This document shows, in pieces, positions 1 through 6,451 of a stretch of 64,000 nt of DNA; the first letter of the stretch is position 1, and each line of letters begins with the position of its first letter. The notes under the pieces are model-generated. The model did not search any database. It saw nothing but the letters and a program-made list of their open reading frames with translations, and was not told where the DNA came from. Both the position numbers and the translations under genes were made by a program. This DNA is from Paramacrobiotus metropolitanus. Its lineage: Eukaryota > Tardigrada > Eutardigrada > Parachela > Macrobiotidae. The stretch spans positions 310,001-374,000 of the forward strand of contig NW_026570281.1 of the NCBI RefSeq assembly GCF_019649055.1, read 5' to 3'.

Positions 1-578
1 GAATCAACAGAACAGCACTAACTTCACGCCGCAGCAGCACGCGACGATGACTCGCCACGGGCAGCACATCAACGAGCCGCGCAGCCATGGCACCAACCAC
101 TGAACAGTTATCCCAGGCAAGCTTCCGGTGCGCCACATCAACACGACCAGGCGTTACGTTTTTGCTGTTCAACTTGATTCCGCAACGTTTTTTTACTTAT
201 CTGAGTTTTAGCTAGCTAGCTGAGCAAGCTTTGCGTTTTACAACAGTTTTTGGATACATCCAGCTGTATGTTTTTTCAGTTCGTTGTAAGGAATAAACGA
301 GAGGTCTAAATCGTTTGCCGCCACTAAAGATTCTGTTTTATGAACTGCTAACGAGGATCTGTCATGTACAGTACTCGTACTGTAATCCGTGATGTAGGAT
401 CCATCTGACAAAACCATCTCGTAACAATTTATAGCAGCAAAAACGGCTTAAAAAGCAATGGAGTGAGATTACAATTATGCCGACGGTCGCACTGTTTCGC
501 CGGTGCCGCAGCGCGAAAATTTTCCAGTACAGAAAAATAGAAAGATAAGTAACAAAAAGAACTTAGCAAACGGAGGAC
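1..578. other. Intergenic sequence, left edge of window
   Basis: I see no supported coding exon here. The stretch lies downstream of the minus-strand gene that ends at 580, so its right part is probably that gene's 3' flank. Around 366-381 there is a TGTACAGTACTCGTACTG string, one of many TACAGTA/TACTGTA motifs found in the non-coding parts of this window. Confidence 0.5.
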
Positions 579-584
579 TTTATT
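579..584 (-). promoter_or_regulatory. Candidate poly(A) signal AATAAA overlapping the stop codon
   Basis: On the minus strand the last codon and stop read GAA TAA followed by A, so the hexamer AATAAA occupies 584-579 and contains the TAA at 582-580. If used, it would give a very short 3' UTR. Use is inferred. Confidence 0.35.
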
Positions 585-2004
585 CCTTACGAGCTGTGTG
601 TCGCTCTGGACGCTCCCGCAGTGATTTTTTCCCGATGAAGCGATGTGCCGTCTTTTTGTTGCGCAGATTTCTCCCTGTCGGTTGCACTTGGCCATCGTCA
701 TCTGAGATCATAATATCATCATCCGTTTCTGTATCGTCGGTATCCAACTCGTCCGTGGTGCTATGCTCGTCACTGCTACTGGAAGAGTCCGATGGAATCT
801 GGATGACATCTGCACTTATCCGAGGAGCGCTTCCTCTGGCAGCATTTCCGCGTCTTGCGAGCAGCGCGGATCTTTTTGCCCGAACCGGCGGGTTCTGCAC
901 CGACTTGGACCGCGTGACGCGCGTGCAATGACCACCCCCTTCCTTCTTTACCATGGCATCCCCTCGGCCACGGGCAGCCTGTTGGACTGGCTTATCGTCG
1001 ACTTCCTTCCTGCCTGCTCCGTCCGGCTTCCCCTTCATTTTCACAAATGCAGACGGTGGGGTGCTGGCACGCGGGCTCTTTTCTGCCGTCGCTCGCTTCG
1101 GTAAAAATACGGCGCGTTTCAGCGCTAAGGCCTTTCGAGGGGGCGTATCTTTAGGCGGCTCCGTGCTGGCCGCAACGGGGACGGTTGGCAGCGGTAGCGG
1201 AGCCACGACAACATCGTCTTCTACGGACGCTGCGGTCATAGGCTCATCTGCAAGAGTGACGACAGGAGCATTCTCAGTAATGGCCGCCACTGGACAGTCT
1301 TCTCCTCTCACCCACTGAAAATGCCCTAATCTGCGGAAAGGGACCTGCCCGTTGGAGTCCGACTGGGCGCTGACCAGGAATCGGTCCGCTTTATCCACCA
1401 ACACGGACAGCTCCCGCGACAGCTTCCCAGCTGTAATAGCAGACGGAGACGCCGATTCAACTGTACTGCCGTCAATGTCCATTGCGCGCAACGTACGCTG
1501 GAGCGCTTCCATCCACAGCCGCATTAAATGGAGCTGCAGCCGAGCCTTGGACAGGACTATGCTGGTTCCTCCAGTATGCGTCGCGGCCGTGGAATTCCCG
1601 TCGGAAACCGAGAAGCAAAACTGGCTGCCCTGTCCCTGCGCAGGATTATGGACCAGGATCACTGCGGGGATCTTGTCGCAGTCTTCCAGCATTCGCTGCA
1701 GAGTGACGGTGACTCGATCTGCAAGGTGGTCTTCTGCATGATTTTCATTGTTATGCGCACGGAGGATATTCTGCAACGCTGCAATACTCCGATTCAGCAG
1801 CGCTTTCAACGTCATGTGCCGCTGTACTGCATCTGTCCCCATTTCTCGGTTCTCATCTTGGCTTCCGCCTGCACCGTCAGGTCCCTTCATAACTGGCTTC
1901 ACTGCCTTGCTTCCAGCACTTAGCGCTGCGCCAGCTGATTTTGGACTGCTTCCATCCTGTCCTCCGGTTTCGTCGTTCAGCGATTTGTCCATGGTGCCAG
2001 TCAA
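580..2004 (-). CDS. Unrecognised disordered, probably nuclear protein with two SUMO-interaction-like motifs
   Basis: This is one uninterrupted minus-strand ORF of 474 codons. The start at 2004 is the first Met, with an alternative Met four codons later. I do not recognise the family. The N-terminal 60 residues are Gly/Ser/Lys-rich. Residues about 60-230 look more ordered and could be helical, with leucine-rich stretches such as LKALLNRSIAALQNIL and LQLHLMRLWMEALQRTLRAM. The rest is disordered and basic, with many Lys/Arg/Ser/Pro. Near the C-terminus VIQIPSDSSSSSDE (from about residue 400) and DIMISDDD (about 430-437) have the hydrophobic core plus acidic/serine flank typical of SUMO-interaction motifs. 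The tail after them is strongly basic. From this I infer a nuclear or chromatin-linked protein; no enzymatic motif is visible. The stop codon overlaps an AATAAA on the minus strand. The ORF could be one exon of a longer gene, but its length and composition support real coding. Confidence 0.6.
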   Translation of the reverse strand: MTGTMDKSLNDETGGQDGSSPKSAGAALSAGSKAVKPVMKGPDGAGGSQDENREMGTDAVQRHMTLKALLNRSIAALQNILRAHNNENHAEDHLADRVTVTLQRMLEDCDKIPAVILVHNPAQGQGSQFCFSVSDGNSTAATHTGGTSIVLSKARLQLHLMRLWMEALQRTLRAMDIDGSTVESASPSAITAGKLSRELSVLVDKADRFLVSAQSDSNGQVPFRRLGHFQWVRGEDCPVAAITENAPVVTLADEPMTAASVEDDVVVAPLPLPTVPVAASTEPPKDTPPRKALALKRAVFLPKRATAEKSPRASTPPSAFVKMKGKPDGAGRKEVDDKPVQQAARGRGDAMVKKEGGGHCTRVTRSKSVQNPPVRAKRSALLARRGNAARGSAPRISADVIQIPSDSSSSSDEHSTTDELDTDDTETDDDIMISDDDGQVQPTGRNLRNKKTAHRFIGKKSLRERPERHTARKE

Positions 2005-2161
2005 ACAACAATTGTATTCCCATCAACAACAAATCTTTAGAGTGAAAATGGGAAATCGGTATAAAGTACTTGTAAACTATAGACTTCTGGCTTGCTGTAA
2101 GGATGGAAGGAGACACATCAGCAGAGATGTCTCACCAAAATCGATCGGAATTCTGACGGTA

Positions 2162-2792
2162 GACAGACACAGGCCCGTCGCGAGACCCCCGTTAGTTTTT
2201 CAAAACGCTACTCCTCCCGGGGTTTTCATCGAACATTTTTTCTGAATATACCGTTAGAATCGCCGTGAAATTCTGAACAAGATGGTTGAGGCCGATTTTT
2301 AAAATTTGCTTTACGCCGAAGTCGACATCATAGGGCGGTCGCCAATGCGAAAGCCCACAATTTGGGGTTTTTCCCTTGACCACCCCAGATTAGGGGGAAA
2401 CCCTTGAAAATTACGCTGTCGTACGGTCGACCACCCTGTAATTTGATTCTGGGGAGAAACGAATTTTAAAAATCGGTTGCAACCGTTTTGTTCAGAATTT
2501 TACGTTGAGTTTATTGGTGTATTCAGAAAAATTTTAGGATGAAAACTGTTGAAGGAGTAGATTTTTGAATTTTGTAAGGGAAAAATCCCCAAAAGGAAGG
2601 TGTCGCATTTGCGACCGCCCGTTAATGTCGAATTTTGGGGGCAAACGAATTTTGAAAATCGGCCTCAATCATTTTGTTCAGAATTTCACGGCGATCCTAA
2701 CGGTATATCCAGAAAAAATGTGCGATGAAAACCCCGGGAGGAGTAGCGTTTTGAAAAACTAACGGGGGTCTCGCGATGGGCCTGGACAGACA
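2162..2792. mobile_element. 615-bp foldback element (non-autonomous DNA transposon) with 8-bp target-site duplication
   Basis: The element runs from 2170 to 2784 and is flanked by perfect direct repeats GACAGACA at 2162-2169 and 2785-2792. It begins CAGGCCCGTCGCGAGACC and ends with the near-exact inverse (one mismatch in the first 18 bases). The inverted arms continue for roughly 200 bp at about 90% identity, so it is a long-arm foldback or MITE. The centre (about 2460-2580) holds a third, more diverged copy of part of the right arm. An 8-bp duplication fits the hAT (or P) superfamily. No transposase is present; short ORFs in both arms encode the same peptide only because the arms are inverted copies. 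Confidence 0.85.
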
Positions 2793-2942
2793 ACCACAGG
2801 TCCAATCTCGAAGTCAAAAAGATTTTAAAGTCAAAATAATGAAGTAAGGCTAGTAAGCTGTACACACTACACAGTTTTAAACTGTAGCACAGGTTGCCAA
2901 ATTTCCCGACCGCGCGTACGTGCTATGGGGATAACCAGGGCA

Positions 2943-2979
2943 GATCTCAATACAGGCATTTAATGCCTGTATTGAGATC
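2943..2979. repeat. Near-perfect palindrome, 18-bp arms, 1-nt centre
   Basis: The left arm 2943-2960 (GATCTCAATACAGGCATT) is perfectly complementary to 2962-2979. The palindrome sits at the left end of the 9-bp-duplication element, and its unit recurs at the right end (about 6130-6145). The left terminus thus carries an extra inverted copy of its own end sequence. Confidence 0.85.
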
Positions 2980-4092
2980 CAGGCAATAGTGCCCTGCATC
3001 GGACTGGAAAACTTCGTCCAGTCCGATCCAAACTTAAAAAATTTATCCGAACCCAGTCCGACTCCGAATTCTAAAAATCGTACTCCGACCAGTCCGATCC
3101 GTAAATTTTTTGCGAATCCGAACCCACTCCGATCCACTCCGAAAATTTTTCCAAAAGAATATTGATTACACATCTTTACTGTACAGAGGGTATATTAAAA
3201 AAATTTTTTGTGGCCATTTTGACGGTAGTAAACAGACTTCAGACTTCACAGTTAGTCTTTTCGTGGGCGTGAAATAGGTACTTTCGAGGTTTATAAAAAA
3301 CGTTATTTTGGCATATTTTAAGTTGTTCTTTAACACTACAGTGTTGTAGCATTTTAGGAAGTTTGTTACAGTAGTTTTTCTCATTGTCAGAAATCTGGAT
3401 TAGATCTTTTTATTGTGTACAGTTCAGCCCACGAATCACCCACATAGTGGTCATGGTCAAACGAGGGAGGGATATTTCTAAACGTCCACAACTGCAAAAA
3501 GATGTAGCTTCATGTATTCAAACTTAGGCTTAGTTAAATATAATTAATATTATTATTATTATCCTAAGCACCAGTATCATTCCAGTAATAGTGCTACAAC
3601 TATAGGAAATGGAAAGCCGGAGCCCAGTTAAATCGCCTGAGCCGTAAAACTCGTGTTGGAAAGCGTAATAATATTTGGTGGAACCATAACGACTAACAAC
3701 ATCACAACAATTCTAAAAACACTCTAATATTAAAAAGTATCGAGACTTAACAAAGAAATTGAAAGAGAACTAACAACAGTTAAGTAAACAAAAGAAGATA
3801 TTTTGGTGTTGAATAACGCAAATGGATGCCTCGCGCTAAGCGCGAAGCTGACGAAGTTTTTTGTTCTGAAAATGCGTGAAATTCAATAAAAATTATTAAT
3901 ACTATTTATTTAATTTCGGATAATTCGGAGTCTTGATTGCATCCGAATCCAGTCCGGTCAGATGCACATAAACTCCGAAACCACTCCGAATCCGAATTTT
4001 CCAGAGTGGAATCGGTCCAATCCGATCCGAAAGTCGGGGTGGATTCGGAGCGGTTCGGATTTACCAGTCCGTTGCAGGGCTCTGCCAGGCAA
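2979..4092. mobile_element. 1.1-kb non-autonomous hAT-like element nested in the composite insertion
   Basis: The element spans 2987-4084 between perfect 8-bp direct repeats CCAGGCAA at 2979-2986 and 4085-4092. The left end reads TAGTGCCCTGCATCGGACTGG and the inverse of the right end reads CAGAGCCCTGCAACGGACTGG; both are 21 nt and 17 of 21 positions agree. The subterminal 150 bp on each side are packed with short degenerate repeats built on TCCGA(A/T)CC and CAGTCCGAT, a usual arrangement for hAT binding sites. The interior (about 3180-3900) is AT-rich with no convincing ORF. The 8-bp duplication and CAGAGCCCTGC-type terminus point to hAT. Confidence 0.85.
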
Positions 4093-4224
4093 TTCCACTG
4101 ACTCGTTACGTCATCACTAGAGTAGCTCGCATATTAGCGCGGCTACAGTAAAATGCTGGGAAAAATCGGTTTGCTCCCCTTTTTCTGTTTCTGTTGAATG
4201 GGATTCGAACTGCAAAATAATGGG

Positions 4225-5034
4225 ATTCGAGCAGCAAAAGTGCTGCTCGACTCGCTCGTTTCAGCTTTCTGCAACTTGCTGCTCGCTCAGCTCGCTCGCG
4301 CCCAAACCGCCGCTCGCTCAACTCGCTCGTTTTCCAATTTTTCTTTGCTTCCGCTCGCTCGTAATTTTATTTTGGCAAATCGGCTCGCTCGTGAGATCGG
4401 CAGAAATTTACGTATCAATTTTTCGCAAGAATTAATTATACCAAGCTTTTCACCAACACAAAAAAACTCATTAAGTGTAATAGGATGTTCAGAGACAATC
4501 ACTTATATCTCCATACTGGTAGTCCGTTTCACTACAGTTTTATTTTTTTGCTAATACCTGTCTCTCGTTTTCAACTGGATGTAGTTTTCTTAATTTAGTC
4601 TGAAATAAATACATGTAACAGAACGCCCGAAAATTTAAATGCACCTTTCTTAGGAAGCATTCAACTGATTCAGAAACCCGTCAAATAATGTTTTTGTTAG
4701 CTACAGAATATCAAACCTCAGTCATGAGTCCCAACCGGTCTAGGAAAGTTAGTAAGTCACTTCGCGCGAAGCGCGAAGGAGACGGTTGTTTAAGACCGTT
4801 TTCAGGTCGGTCAATGTGATTTTGTACTAGAAACTTCTCCAGTTCGCACAATGTCAGCCTGTAGGCTCGCGATCGCTCGCACCCGACCATCCCGCTCGCT
4901 CGGCTCGCTCGCAACTTTTTTTCTGTTGCTCAGCTCGTTCGCAAATTCGCAAAACGACGCCTGCTCGCTCGAAGTGCTCGCGGGCGCCGAGCGCTCGTGA
5001 GCCGAGCCGAGCGGCTCGGCTCCTGCAGGGCTCT
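4225..5034. mobile_element. Probable partial hAT-like element rich in GCTCGCTCG subterminal repeats
   Basis: Dense runs of GCTCGCTCG/CGAGCGAGC units occur at about 4225-4395 and again at 4865-5025, framing an AT-rich centre. The right end finishes TGCAGGGCTCTA, very close to the TTGCAGGGCTCTG terminus of the neighbouring element at 2987-4084. I could not find a matching left terminus or a clear target duplication, so this may be truncated. No coding capacity is supported. Confidence 0.5.
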
Positions 5035-5149
5035 AGTTCATATTACGAGTAAATCACCGATGCGTGATTATATCTCGGTATTCTCCATGTAAATTATTAC
5101 CAATTAGTTCTTTAATTTTTCACATTGTTCAGTTCAGTATCTGCTTCAT

Positions 5150-5367
5150 TTTTTTCTTAGAGTTTGAAAAGTTTCGTTGGAATAAATCAATAAAACCAAC
5201 TCGTGCAGTAATAATTTTGCCGTATACCGGTAGAAACCAAGTTGCCAACAGCCGTTTTTTCTTAGAGTTTGAAAAGTTTCGTTGGAATCAATCAATAAAA
5301 CCAACTCGTGCAGTAATAATTTTGCCGTATACCGGTAGAAAGTTAGAATCCAAGTTGCCAACAGCCG
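5150..5367. repeat. Tandem duplication of a roughly 105-bp unit
   Basis: Copy 1 (5150-5254) and copy 2 (5255-5367) share the stretch from TTTTTTCTTAGAGTTTG to TTGCCAACAGCCG almost base for base. Copy 2 differs mainly by one A-to-C change and an 8-bp insertion (GTTAGAAT). Read-through ORFs on both strands repeat the same peptide and are not evidence of a gene. Confidence 0.85.
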
Positions 5368-5590
5368 CTTTGCAACTTGCCGCACCGTACTTAATCATGT
5401 TGCCTCTTCCCATTGCTTATTTTATATTAGAAATAAAATCCTAACTGCAATAAAAGAGTGAAAACGACTAAAGAAACACAAAAAAGCTTTGAAAAGCTTA
5501 AAAAACTCTCGCTTTTACGGTGTTCTTTGGCAATTTGGGCTACTCTAGCGCTTTCGTCATTGCAAATCCCGCCCTCAGTGGGGTTGCCTG

Positions 5591-5767
5591 TCTAAGCAGG
5601 GCGCAAGCCGAGGGAAACCGAGAAACGGCTGAAAAAGGCGCCGATGGGGGAATCGAACCCCGGCTACGTCGTTAGATCCGCGTAGGCAGTACCACTGCAC
5701 CACGGCGCAATACGTTGAAATCCTTTGAAAGATTTTGTCGCTTTACGTGAGCCGCTTCTCGCCTCAC
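5591..5767 (-). repeat. tRNA-like / SINE-type 177-bp segment, copy 1
   Basis: This segment is identical over all 177 bp to 5952-6128. On the minus strand it contains a consensus internal Pol III A box (TGGTGCAGTGG) and B box (GGTTCGATTCC) at tRNA-like spacing, an acceptor-like GCGCCG/CGGCGC pairing, and a TTTTT run just after. It is not a clean tRNA: the anticodon arm would have a 12-nt loop (stem CTACG/CGTAG), the T stem has a C-C mismatch, and two extra bases precede the 3' acceptor strand. A tRNA-derived SINE or decayed tRNA gene fits best. Confidence 0.7.
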
Positions 5768-5951
5768 ACCCCTTTGCAGCTTTCGCTACGTCCTCGTAGT
5801 GAGACTAAGCGATCCTTTAAGCGGCGGCTCCGGCTCACCGCATCCTCTATTCATTTAATCTTTTTATTCGTTTTTGCTCTGTTCCTCCCGTTCGAGGTTA
5901 GCACACCAGTCTCATACCATAGGTCCGTGATCGAACCGTGATCTGCTACCA

Positions 5952-6128
5952 TCTAAGCAGGGCGCAAGCCGAGGGAAACCGAGAAACGGCTGAAAAAGGC
6001 GCCGATGGGGGAATCGAACCCCGGCTACGTCGTTAGATCCGCGTAGGCAGTACCACTGCACCACGGCGCAATACGTTGAAATCCTTTGAAAGATTTTGTC
6101 GCTTTACGTGAGCCGCTTCTCGCCTCAC
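5952..6128 (-). repeat. tRNA-like / SINE-type 177-bp segment, copy 2
   Basis: This is the second exact copy, offset by 361 bp from the first, with 184 bp of unrelated sequence between. It has the same A box, B box and T-run. Perfect identity implies a recent duplication or gene conversion. It abuts the right terminus of the 9-bp-duplication element. Confidence 0.7.
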
Positions 6129-6158
6129 TCCTGTATTGAGATCTGCCTTGGGATAACC

Positions 6159-6451
6159 GATATTACGGTACAGTAGACTGTATTGTGCTTATTGTACCGT
6201 AAGGACCACCCGTAGGCGATTGCAAGCGTAAAAGTTTAAAGCTTGCAAGGCAGCATGCAAACGAATCTTTCACGCTTCCGCTTTCCAGCTTCTTTTTCAT
6301 AAGATTTCTTTTGCTGAACTTATTGCGTTAGGTATAGACTATAGATTATAACCGATAGTAAAATTTGATTGATTTGCTGCAGTTTGTGGATCTAGAGTGC
6401 ATACTTTGATAGCAGAGTTTGATTCTCTGTCGAAGAAGAAACCTTAGAGAA
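6159..6451. promoter_or_regulatory. Upstream region of the ACTL6-like gene
   Basis: This is the gap between the composite transposon and the ACTL6 start codon, so it should hold the promoter and 5' UTR. It contains an inverted repeat TTACGGTACA (6163-6172) / TGTACCGTAA (6193-6202), perfect over 10 bp with a 20-nt spacer. No core promoter element can be assigned with confidence. Confidence 0.4.

Larger units (their letters stand above)
2928..6158. mobile_element. 3.2-kb composite insertion with 9-bp target-site duplication, containing nested elements
   Basis: Direct repeats GGGATAACC lie at 2928-2936 and 6150-6158. Immediately inside are inverted ends: AGGGCAGATCTCAATACAGG from 2937 on the left, and on the right the inverse of AAGGCAGATCTCAATACAGG ending at 6149 (19 of 20 match). 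A 9-bp duplication is typical of Mutator-like elements, among others. Inside lie a complete hAT-like element (2987-4084), a GCTCGCTCG-rich block, a 105-bp tandem repeat and a duplicated 177-bp tRNA-like segment. Without the nested hAT-like element and one copy of its duplication, the carrier is about 2.1 kb. No transposase ORF is recognisable, so I call it a non-autonomous or decayed carrier. Confidence 0.7.

Noticed and set aside
2192-2762. Two short ORFs sharing the same C-terminal peptide on opposite strands
   Set aside because: They are the two inverted arms of one foldback element, so the shared peptide is a by-product.
5146-5444. ORFs with an internal repeat on both strands
   Set aside because: The repetition comes from the 105-bp tandem duplication; no protein family matches.
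5635-5712. A genuine tRNA gene on the minus strand (and its copy 361 bp downstream)
   Set aside because: A and B boxes are good, but the anticodon arm would need a 12-nt loop, the T stem has a mismatch and extra bases break the acceptor stem. I kept it as a tRNA-like repeat.
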